Below are positions 1 through 9,883 of a stretch of DNA of 41,901 nt, piece by piece (position 1 is the first letter of the stretch; every line of letters begins with the position of its first letter). The notes below the pieces were generated by a model. That model was not told the DNA's origin. It searched no databases and saw nothing but the letters and a program-made list of their open reading frames with translations. The position numbers and the translations under genes are program-made. Where the stretch lies: positions 1 to 41,901 of the forward strand of contig NW_006920432.1 in NCBI RefSeq assembly GCF_000344685.1. Reading direction: 5' to 3'. Origin of the DNA: Gloeophyllum trabeum ATCC 11539. Lineage: Eukaryota > Basidiomycota > Agaricomycetes > Gloeophyllales > Gloeophyllaceae.

Positions 1-3000
1 ACGCGTTCTTCGCCTCCGGGACCTCTGTGGGCTTCCCGCTCATGTCGACCGCGGGCGTGCGCGACGTCAAGGACGTGCGCGTACCCGACGACGCGTTCGC
101 CGCGTTCCTGCGGCGCTTGCCGGTCGTCCCCGCCGAGACGCTCGCGGAGGCGCGCGCCATGGTGGATGCGCTGCAGGCGCGCCGGATGCTGCGCGACATC
201 GCGTTCGATGACGTGCTCGGCGAGCTGCGGCAGCGCCCGCTCGGCGAGACGGAGGCGGCAGCGTGCCTAAGGTGGTGGGTGACTGTGCACCGCTCCGGCG
301 CGGGCAACGAGCGCGTGCGGCGAGAGCTGCTTGACGCGGCGGTCGTGGCGGCGGAGGGCGACGGGGGGCGCGTCGTGCAGCTCGCGGCGGTGCAGACGTT
401 CTTGAACCCAAGGGCGACGGGCGCGGTGATACCCGCCGACGGGCCGCTGCCGGCGCACCTCCTCCCGTTGGGCGTGAGCAAGGGTCTCGAGCTGGACATG
501 CTCGTCGCGGTGTTTGGGTGGCGCGAGCTGACGGTGCTGGATTGGGTGAAACATATCGTGAGCCCCGCGGTAAGGGAAGGGAATGTCGAGCATGATGTGA
601 CGCGCTCAGCGGCATGGGCGGAGCGCGTGCTCGTGGGGGTGTCGAGGCAGTGGTCGTCGTTGGCACACGACGTGCAGACGGAGATTGTGGGGCTTCTGAG
701 GGAGCTGGCGTGCGTGCCGACGACGGGCGGGCTGAGGCGCCCAGAGCTGGCGTATTTTGCGAATGTGAATTTGTTCAAGGATCTCCCGACCGTTGCGTTC
801 CCGTCTGGGACGCCGGTGAGGGGGCAGCTGGAGAGGTTCCTTGCGGCTCTGGGGGTGCGGAAGCATGTTGACTTGCAGGTTGTGTTTGATCGGTATGGCA
901 GAGCATCATTTACATTCCGGAAGGCTAACTTCGTCCTTACAGGATGATCAAGACAGGTGATTGGACAATAGCGGACCTGATGAAATATCTGGTGTCTGTG
1001 CAATCCACGCTCACGCCCGAAGAGTTCGCCCGGTTGAAGAACACTGCCGCTTTTCCTCGGGAGAACACCCCAGGCGAGGACGCAGAGAAGAACAAGACTG
1101 TTCGCTACAAGGCTTCGACTCTGTACGAGCCCTTGGATGTCTTCCGCCAGCTGAAGCTCCCGATATTGGACTGGGGCGCAAACGTCAAGTGGCGTGGCTC
1201 CTCGGAGGAAGGTCAGCATACCTGAGCATGTCAAGCGGGTGCACATCTCATTCCTCTCATAGCCAAGCTTCTGTACCGTCTTGGTCTTTTGAGATTTCCG
1301 CCTTTGGAAGTCATCATCAATCTCGCGGCTAGCACGGATGTGAACGTCCGCAAAGAGGCTATGCAATACTTCATGCAGAACTTCTCTACACGGTATTCAG
1401 ATTATGACCCGGGTCAATTCGGAGATAAGGCGTTCATACCTACGAGAGATGGAAAGCTTGCAAAGCCCAGCGAAGTCCGTGTCTCAGCCTCCGTTCATCG
1501 TCACATCATTGATCTGTTTCTCCTAGGTGTTCGCGAATGCCGAGTGGGAGAAGCTTGGTTATTGGATCGTAGACGATAGTCTGCGTGCGGACGCACTGAC
1601 AAAGCTGAAAATACCCGAGCACCCACACCCGTCTGCTCTGGTTTCGCTGCTTCAGCGGAAGCCACCACAGACAGAGGCGATAGCCAGTGAATGGTTCGCC
1701 GTCTTAGCAAGCCGGATTACAGGTGAGAACATACTTCTCGGGATACTGGGTTCCCTTCATAATGTTATGACCTCTAGCCTTCTCGGCCGCTCAGCTGAAG
1801 ACCTTGTCCCAAATGCCGATCGTGCCAACCCGACATAACGTGGGCGATAAGTCCACTATACGCATGCTGCCTCCCAGTCAATGTTATTTCGCCGGTGACT
1901 CGGACGGCCAAGTACACTCCAAATTATTCGTGTACGTCAATTTTGGACCTCAGGCGAACAGCTTCCTCATGGCATGCGGGGCGAAGAACAAACCTTCGGT
2001 TGATGAGATCGCTCAGATGATGCTTGGAGATCCCCGCCGCTTCTACAGCGAAGTCGGCGGCCGGCCAAAGTTAGTCCTATATATATCGTCAGTTGGAAAT
2101 AGTTGACGGACATGCTCATGATGAACAGCTTCTTGATCGAGTTGCGCAACCTTGCTGCGAACCGGCGAGCTATTGCACCCGTCACGTTCACCCGGATGAA
2201 GAGATCACCTATCCTCTTGGGCTCACGCAGAGTCAAGAGGGCATCTGCTAAAGCTCAGGAAGGATCCAGTAATCCTGATTTGGATGACGATGACTGGGAG
2301 TACGAGTATGATTTGCGAAAGCCGGAGCAGATTATCGTAGCGGATGAAATCAACTCATACCGACTCTTCGGCGAGTCCATATTCACCGCTCCACAGGAAG
2401 ACCTCCTGGAAGGTGAGCGAGGTTAGGGCGATGCCCTCCACAAGCTGATCGTCTCGCGGGTAGAATTTTACCTCGACCTCGGATGTCCACGTCTGAGTCG
2501 CCTCGTACGAGAAGACTATAAGACGCGAGGCGAGATACACGGATCCAAAATGGCGGCAGAAACTCGGGCACGGGTACTCGAACGACTTCCCCTGTTCCTT
2601 CATGAGCATAGACATGAGACATTACGTATCACCTACAACTGGCTCAACTCGGATAACAATTTCATAGTGAGGACATTTGGCAAGCTCGTCGTGACGAAGT
2701 CGATGAAGTATGACAATAAACTCCTCTCCCAAGAACGTGAAGCTTCTGCTGCTGTGAAGCGTGACGGGAATGGCCCAATACAACTGTGGTTAGCTGGAAA
2801 CACTCAAGTTGATATGTACGAGTGAGTGCTGATTTCAACTACTAGTCGACGTGGTTTACCCAAAAGCTCTCGCTAGAGTCGCAACGTCCTTATGTCATCA
2901 TATCTTCAAAAATCCTCGAAACAACGATGCATTGCTGTTCATGACGATCCTCTCCACTGATTTGAAGTCTCTCCGGAGGCGGGGATATAATGGTACGTGG

Positions 3001-4296
3001 ATACATCTGACATTGGGGCTACTCCCGCTTGACCGTTGCTGTAGTGGACAGGATTTTGCGACAACAGCAGGCGGAACGTGAAGCCGCCTATAACGCCGCT
3101 AGGGAACGGATGGCGGTCGAAACGGCTTTGGTGTCAGACTCGCTGCCCACCGCATCTGGAGGCTTGCCTGCATCGGAGTCGCAGATACGCGACGAGCCTG
3201 ACGGCTCATCCAGCCCTGCAACCGACTTGACATTGGCTAATTCCCCCACACCGGAGCCCACAGTGCAGGATTCGATACGGGATCAACACCCCCATCAGAA
3301 GGCTCTGTCGAATGCCCATAATACTCTACAGAATTTCATGAGAAAGTTGAATCCACGGCCTCAGCCGATGGCATCTGCACCAGGAGGCTCGACAGGGCTT
3401 CAAACGAAGTCGCCTTCTTCCCATGTCACACCTCTTAGCAATATCAGTGAGTAATCGCCACATCGGGCGTTCGAGAGGGTCTAACCAAATTTGTGGATGG
3501 TAGCGTCGAATATTGAGACGGCAGTCAAAGCCTGCAGAGAAGAGAAGAGTGATTTATTGAACAACAGAAGGCAGATGCAGACCGTGAAAGAGAGTCTCGA
3601 CGAAGGTTATTGCGACATCTCAGGGTATTCTCGCGACCTAAGCCGGGTGGGCGACATGGGCGGTATACCGGTTTTCGTCTCCCCAGGTATTTTCTCTGAC
3701 AGTGGGTGATTGACACACTCATTAACACGTGGAGCTTAGATGTGTTAGAGCGCTACCGAAGCCAGGGTTGGTGATTCTTCTGCTAACACGTCCGTTTTCT
3801 CCTGACAATTTCATTTGCATAGGTCAGAAGGACCCTAAACGAGGATTCATGGAAGACAAACATGACGCCTTAGCGAGGTTTATTCATGTCATGCAGGCGC
3901 TGCGAGAGGTGTATAAGCTTCCAGCCAAGAGTCTACATGTGTTCTGTGACTTGGGCGGAGAGCTCATCGCCTTCAATCGTGAGGGCAGCCTCTATTTGAA
4001 TCTCCGATATTATGAGGCTTGGCGTATGTCCCTGCATAACTCAATACTTTGTGAATGTTCTCACCCTCACGCAGATGACGAGGAAGTCCGGAACGGTGAC
4101 ATGTCAAAGGCATTTATATCTTGGTACGTGGACCAAGTCTCCGCGCGATTATCATGCTAATACGGTCCGCAGGTACTTCACTCTGGCACACGAGATTGCG
4201 CATAATCTCGTGCACCCACATAATTCCGAGCACGAGTTCTACTTTTCAGCTATCTGCGAACAATACCTGGTTCCTTTTGCTCAGATGCTATCTTGA
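1..4296 (+). CDS. DUF3684-family protein (Hsp90-like ATPase type), 5'-truncated, 14 visible exons
   Basis: This is the C-terminal 1200 residues of a large fungal DUF3684 protein; the N-terminal Hsp90-like ATPase part known for the family lies left of the window. The exons I read are 3-892, 943-1211, 1263-1474, 1527-1722, 1778-2069, 2129-2412, 2464-2821, 2877-2992, 3045-3446, 3504-3686, 3740-3766 (a 27-nt microexon), 3823-4023, 4075-4123 and 4173-4296. All junctions are GT-AG, phases agree, and the sum is 3603 nt. Family-like blocks include LRELACVPTTGG, DALLFMTILSTDL and LHVFCDLGGELIAFNR. A Ser/Pro/Thr-rich linker (about 3100-3440) precedes a C-terminal block that contains HEIAHNLV followed by two further His-bearing positions, HPH and SEHE, which looks like a zinc-metallopeptidase site. 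Biochemical function is not known to me. The family call is recognition from memory, not a search. Confidence 0.85.
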
Positions 4297-4736
4297 TGGA
4301 CTATTTTACTCTTGGACACGGACTTGTATCTTACTGCACCGGACACCAATGTGTATTCTATCCCTTCCTGCACATATCTACCGTTAGCAGTCAGTAATGG
4401 AACCATCTTTTTACTGGCCTGCGAAGTCCGCGGACCTGCCATACTATTCACAAATGCAACATTATGAACCTTGCGTAAATGTTATGCCGTGAAGCGCCAA
4501 TCGCCCGTCCACTCATAGGGGGGTACTTAAAAGAACTCGGCGTCATGCGGAGTCTCTCACCTTGCATCTACTAGCACTCCTCGTACTGAAAGTCCGAGGA
4601 GTTAGCCCAGGGAAACAGCAGCCGCAGGAGGTGACCTGTAACCCACCGTATGGGCGATCCACGAACTTATCGGAAGCAACAGTAAACCACTGCAAGGCGC
4701 GGCAAACCCCGACCCGGGCTGCTCCATAACCAAGCC
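4297..4736. other. Intergenic region between DUF3684 gene and HIS2
   Basis: This 440-bp gap separates two genes on the same strand and should hold the 3' end of the first and the promoter of HIS2. It contains one short perfect inverted repeat, ACTCCTCG at 4576-4583 and CGAGGAGT at 4595-4602, which could form a small stem-loop about 140 bp before the HIS2 start. I saw no convincing ORF. Confidence 0.5.
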
Positions 4737-5823
4737 ATGCCCCACAGCCATCACTCCCATTCCGGACAATTCTGCAAACACGCTAAAGGCACCCTGGAAG
4801 AGGTTGTTATTGAAGCCATTAAACAGGGATTTCATACATACGGTCTAACAGAACATGTCCCGCGGTACAGAGAAGCAGATTTATACCCTGAGGAGGTGAT
4901 TCTTCATTTTCCTAACCTGTCATCACTCCACGAACACCTGTATGATTACTGAGGCGCTTATATTGCAGGCGGGGTGCTCTCTAGACTCCCTTGCGTGGCA
5001 ATTCGAGGGCTTCCTGGACGAGGCTCATCGGCTGAAGTCTGCCTACGCCGCTCAGATACGCCTGCTTGTCGGGCTGGAGACGGAGTTTATTACAGACATG
5101 GATTTGGAATACCTGGAGAAACTGCTCGAGAAGCACAAAGGTCGGGTTGATTACCTCGTGGGATCTATCCACCACGTCAACGGTATCCCTATTGATTTCG
5201 ACGAGGCGACTTACCGGCAGTCCATTCGGAGCCTTTCGACTAATGACTCCGTTGTAGAGAACTCTGATCCCGAAAGTATGGAGCGCTTCCTGTGTATGTA
5301 TCTCGACGCTCAATACCGTGTCATGCGTCGGTTTCACCCTGAGGTGATCGGTCACTTCGACCTATTTCGCCTTTATACTCCGGACGTGTTGCTGCTCCGC
5401 CACAGCAAAGCATGGGAAAAGGTGGAACGAAATATCCAATATGCTACTGGATATGGCGCTGTATTTGAAGTCAATGCAGCTGCCTTGAGAAAAGGATGGA
5501 AGTCGCCGTATCCTGCTCCAGATGTTTTGCAGGTCTGTCCCATTGTCTCGACGTTCGTTGGCCGCTAAATCCATTAGTGTCAGGCGATACTACAGCTCGG
5601 TGGAAGATTGGTACTATCCGATGATAGCCATGGACCTCAGGCTGTGGGCCTCAATTACGACCTCGTCAAAGAGTACCTCACGAACATGGGCGTCACTCAA
5701 CTTCATTATTTGCAAATTAGCGAAGAGCCAAACAACTTTGGAAGGCATGTGGTCGCTGTCAAGGTGGAGAACCACTGGTGGGAGGATCCGTTCTGGAACA
5801 CGCATCATCCAGTGCAGCGTTAG
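4737..5823 (+). CDS. HIS2: Histidinol-phosphatase (PHP family)
   Basis: This enzyme removes phosphate from L-histidinol phosphate to give L-histidinol in histidine biosynthesis, in the cytosol. Exons 4737-4895, 4969-5532 and 5578-5823 give 322 residues, normal for fungal HIS2. The PHP metal-binding signatures are all visible: HSHHSHSGQFC at the N-terminus, GLTEH near residue 35, GLETEF, GSIHHV, GHFDLFR, and LSDDSHGPQAVG near the C-terminus. The start is the first Met before the His-rich motif, as in the family, and both introns are phase 0. Nothing suggests damage. It follows the DUF3684 gene on the same strand with a 440-bp gap; the two are not functionally linked as far as I know. Confidence 0.95.
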
Positions 5824-7442
5824 CTACACCTGCTCCAGGAGGAGCGCTTAGATCATACGTGTCCGGGTTCTTCTGGTTTGTTTCTTCGTGTCATTCGACG
5901 CCTACCTTATGAAACGGCAGTCCTCGTTTCTTTCGCCTTGAGGGCTCCACGAGAAGCAAGCGCGCCCTCTCCCAGAATTCGCAGTCGCAGGGAACAGTAG
6001 GGGTTCATTTCTTGAAGGTTGTGACATCAGGAATGACCGTTATAGCCGCCGTATCGATGGTCGTCGGATAATTCTAGCTCTCTCGAGATTCGTATGCGAG
6101 GGCACCTGGTTTCTTTCCGGTTCAATATCCCTCATACTTGGAGTCCAACCTCATCGGGGCATCATATGAGGAAGGACCGCTTATAATTCACTCGTTCGCG
6201 TCGACAAGCATCTAAGAGGAGCGATAGATACTACACGAGGTCGTGAGACGGTAATTCTCCCGTGAATCCGCAAGGTGATATGGGCCTACCACCAGCAAAG
6301 ACGTCGCTCAGGATAGGCTCTCCTGGCCCTAAGTATTCCCTCGGGATATTGGCTGCCTGTGAGTCTTGGAGCTCGGTCCGGACCAGATGGGTGCACTCGC
6401 GGGGTCTGAAGGAATGTGCCGCCGATTCTCTATCGCTTGATCTCAGAAGATGGATCATACATCGCGGATCGGCGCGTATGTCACAGAAGTAGGCTACAAC
6501 CCCCCCTCAGTCGTCTCTTTAACGGCGATGTCTTATTTTAACGGATCAGATATACAGTGCAATGTGGGGGCGGCGGAGATCAGACGATAGAAGGCGATGT
6601 TGCCGCGGCTCTCAGACGTCGTTCCGGCGAGTTCCATTGAATCGTCTCGGTGAGTTCGCACTGCGCAGAACTGACAAAGCTGACGTTCACCGGTATGTTT
6701 TCTTTCTTTTTTTCCACACCCCGAGAAATAACTTGGAAATCGGGAATCTGTCACAGGATCTCCCCAAACCCAAGCCCTTCCTTTGTCCTGCTTACTTTGG
6801 CCGGCCTCACGAGTGCAAATGACCGGTATACCGGCGAGATAAGCGGACTCCGCGAAGATTTAGAATTTGCTTTATTGAATATTCTCTGGGAGCCCGCCGC
6901 CGGGTCGTTCCAGTCCCGTGACTTCAGGCCTGTACTCAGAATACATGGTTTCAGTCCCGCGGTCGGTGAGCCCTGTCATTCGTATAACCTTCGGCGACCG
7001 GGGCACCATCTCGCTCCATCCCTCTGTGCCAAGGCGAGGGAACGTTCAGGACTTGAGAATGGAGTCAATAGACGGTGGCGCGTTCGTGTCTCAGCGGTAG
7101 GTCACTGCTTATCTTGAACCATCAGCCTCCGATATCCTGGGTCGATCCGGATGGCACTCACCTCCAGAGCAACACTATTACCTGGGAGACAATCTCATGT
7201 TTCGCTGATCTATGTAATGTGCAGTGGCATTTGTACTGCCCTTTGGACTCACTCGTCTATGGCTGCCAAAGCTTCTTTGTACTATCACACGTAAATATTG
7301 CAGTGAGACACTATAAAGGTCAGTCGTCCAGACGAGCACTTCATCATAAACAGGGAACATATCCTCCAGGTGCGTAGAGATCCCTTCCCTTGTGCACTGC
7401 TTGACGTGCTCTGCCCTCTAGATCTTATTCGACATTTTTAAG
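5824..7442 (+). other. Unresolved stretch with possible coding segments
   Basis: No complete gene could be assembled in these 1.6 kb. Several plus-strand segments nevertheless read like protein: about 6262-6350 (MGLPPAKTSLRIGSPG...), about 6440-6585 (KMDHTSRIGAYVTEVGYN then PPSVVSLTAMSYFNG), about 6780-6910 (LLTLAGLTSANDRYTGEISG then LREDLEFALLNIL) and 6918-7096 (EYMVSVPRSVSPVIRITFG then DRGTISLHPSVPRRGN). Plausible donors (GTGAGT near 6359, GTATGTTT near 6693) and acceptors (CTCAG near 6448, TCACAG near 6757) lie between some of them, but frames do not join cleanly. It may be an unrecognised multi-exon gene or a decayed one. I do not recognise the family. Confidence 0.3.
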
Positions 7443-7778
7443 ATGTGTCGCATTGAGGTGTCGAAGACTACCTTTTCTTGCGGCCACACACTGTTTCAGG
7501 AGCATATAGTACGCTCTATACATGTCTCTACAGTTTGCAGGACGGTGCTAACAGTGTGGCGCAGGCAGACTGTAACTCTTCTACCTGCATTCAAAGCGCG
7601 AACCATCCGACAGACTGTAGGGACTGTGCCGCCGGTGGGAGGCGCTGTACAAATTTGTGAGTACCTATCACTCCGCCTTATAGTCCACGCTTCATTCTGC
7701 GGCTATAGCAAGGTACGGACGGTGGTTCCAGGACAAATCGTGGACTCTCCGTGCCCGGAATGTAGCGAGGCTACATAA
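7443..7778 (+). CDS. Small cysteine-rich protein, 75 aa
   Basis: Exons 7443-7508, 7565-7656 and 7709-7778 give 75 residues (228 nt) with GT-AG introns of 56 and 52 bp and agreeing phases. The product has no signal peptide or membrane segment. It starts MCRIEVSKTTFSCGHT and has a Cys/His pattern: C2, C13GH, C25, C30, then H36, C40RDC43, C50, and a C-terminal CPEC. The spaced CGH, CRDC and CPEC pairs suggest a zinc-binding small protein of a type common as hypothetical proteins in Agaricomycetes. I cannot name a function. Splicing is essential: the unspliced reading loses the central Cys block. Confidence 0.7.
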   Translation: MCRIEVSKTTFSCGHTLFQEHIVRSIHVSTVCRTVLTVWRRQTVTLLPAFKARTIRQTVGTVPPVGGAVQICEYLSLRLIVHASFCGYSKVRTVVPGQIVDSPCPECSEAT

Positions 7779-8094
7779 TCAAGAAATAGGCCATTTCAAG
7801 ACAGACCGTGCAGCTACAACCGTTCTGAGAGGTGCATTGCTAGGATAGACTACGTTCCGTTCCCATTACTTAGATTGCGGTTCATACTGGTATAATTGGA
7901 CCGATATCCAAGTGTAGCTATGGGATGCATTTCAAAGTGGAAGCTCGAAATTTTTCGATTAGTAGGAAATTGCATGCCACAACTCCACGTCTTTTGTGAA
8001 ATCTCGGATCTACACGACCCAAAGGAAGCACCTCGGCAAAGGCCGCCTAACGGAGATTTAGGCTCAGATCTTGGCGCCACCATCAGCATCTACA
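7779..8094. other. Intergenic region upstream of URC4
   Basis: About 316 bp between the small Cys-rich gene and URC4, presumably the URC4 promoter. I saw no ORF or clear TATA element and nothing repetitive. Confidence 0.4.
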
Positions 8095-9733
8095 ATGAAC
8101 GTCCAACTCACCCCCCAGCAGACTGCGGCATATCTTCGTACATTGCCCGCCATACGCGAACGATGCGGACGTGTATATGACCTTGCTAAGCAAGGGAAAC
8201 TTGAGTATTTCGAATATCACCCCGAGAAGGAAGCAGACGTTGCAGCGTTCTGCAGCGATATCATTCAAGTATGTGCTCAGCAGCCAGTGATACACTAATG
8301 ATTACGAGAATATGCTCATCTGTTGCAGAGAGACTTTGGGACGAACTACGCTAGTGTAAGTACTGACGTGTAACATATCGTTGTTCTGTATGAATGATGC
8401 GCAGATCCCACCTCATGGACGCTGGAGGCACCTAGACGCTGGACGTCTTCGCGTAGAGCCACTTATCGCGAAGTGGAAGGAATCTGAGCATATCGACGAG
8501 AAAGAGATATGCAAGCGACTGCTCGACTTATTCCTCGTATCCGTCCTGCTCGACGCAGGGGCGGGCAACTCTTGGCAATACAAAGAGGAGGACTCGGGCC
8601 AGTCATTCAGTCGTTCCGAGGGTTTGGGGGTCGCCAGCATACACATGTTTGAGCAAGGACTATTCTCTGGAAATAGCGATCAACCTTATCGGGTCGATGG
8701 TCAGTGATGGAGGTTCACTTTGCAGTACTGAAACCTTCACTTCACTGAATATGCTCAGCGCTGGGACTGTCGCAGATTACCACCGAGAAGACGGCCGAAG
8801 CCATGCAAGTAACGGAGTCCAACCCGATGGTCGGTATCGAGGGACGCGCGTCATTGCTCGCCAACTTGAGCAAAGCTTTGCGCAAGAACAGCGAATTTTT
8901 CGGCGAGGAAGCCAGGCCTGGAAACATGCTCGGTGAGAGAAATCACACGACGCTTTACGGATGGAACATCCATTAATTGCCTCTAGATTTCCTGGAGAGA
9001 AACTCCCGCATCGACGGCTCCACCCGGAAGGTGCATGTCTCAAGCCTCTGGCATGTCCTGATGGAAGGCCTCAGTTCGATTTGGCCCGCACGGCTCAGCC
9101 TCGGGGGCATTTCATTAGGAGATGTGTGGCCATGTTCAGTTTTGAAGCCGTTCGCTGTGAATGAAGGCGACGACCTCGTACCGTTTCACAAGTTGTCCGG
9201 ATGGATCTCATACAGCCTGATTGAGCCGATAGAGAAGGTTATGAAGTGGAAATTTGACGGCCTGGAAGACTTGACTGGCTTGCCCGAATACCGTAACGGT
9301 GGGCTCTTTGATGTCCCTTGTCATTTCGGTGTCTAATTGTCGTCTCACAGGAGGGCTGCTGGTGGACTTCGGAGTACTGACGCTCAAACAGAATATATTG
9401 CCCGCATCCTTCTATCCGGATCCGTCCTCGAGCATCCCTCGCTTTGCTCCTTCGCACCCAGCAATAGTCGAGTGGCGTGCAATGACGGTCATTGAACTGT
9501 AAGTCTGATTACATCCAGTAACCAACCAAAATCAGCTCATGAAAGCTTCCGCGTCAAGTGACAGGATTGCTGATGCCATACGAGCCAAACTCGGGCTTAC
9601 AGCCTCCCAACTCACCCTCCCTCAAGTATTGGAGAGCGCCACATGGAAAGGCGGCCGGGAGATTGCCAAACAAAGACGCCCTGCAACTGGTGGTCCGCCC
9701 ATCGATATCGAGAGCGATGGTACGGTCTTCTGA
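8095..9733 (+). CDS. URC4: URC4/urg3-type DUF1688 uracil catabolism protein
   Basis: DUF1688 proteins (URC4 in yeasts, urg3 in fission yeast) are required for the URC uracil-degradation route that releases nitrogen from uracil; their exact reaction is unsettled. Exons 8095-8268, 8329-8355, 8405-8699, 8759-8932, 8987-9298, 9351-9498 and 9559-9733 total 1305 nt, 434 residues, within family size. Diagnostic blocks read in order: QLTPQQTAAYLRTLPAIRER, GRWRHLDAGR, LVSVLLDAGAGNSWQY, SEGLGVASIHMFEQGLFS, MVGIEGRASLLANLSKAL, HEP-equivalent HPAIVEWRAMTVIELLDRIA, and the C-terminal GGPPIDIESDGTVF. The ATG at 8095 fits the usual N-terminus. Exon 2 is only 27 nt. It converges with the transporter gene 150 bp downstream. 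Other URC-pathway genes are not seen nearby. Confidence 0.93.
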
Positions 9734-9883
9734 AAGGCTCGTCGGAATCGCAAATTGCGGCTCTTGCAGATATCGAGATCTCACGGTAAACAACGGAACG
9801 CGAAGCAAGCAGTATATTATGCCAGAGTTGTACAAGCTTATATTAGAAGCACTAGAAGTTCGATAATTGCAGGGAGAAACTAT

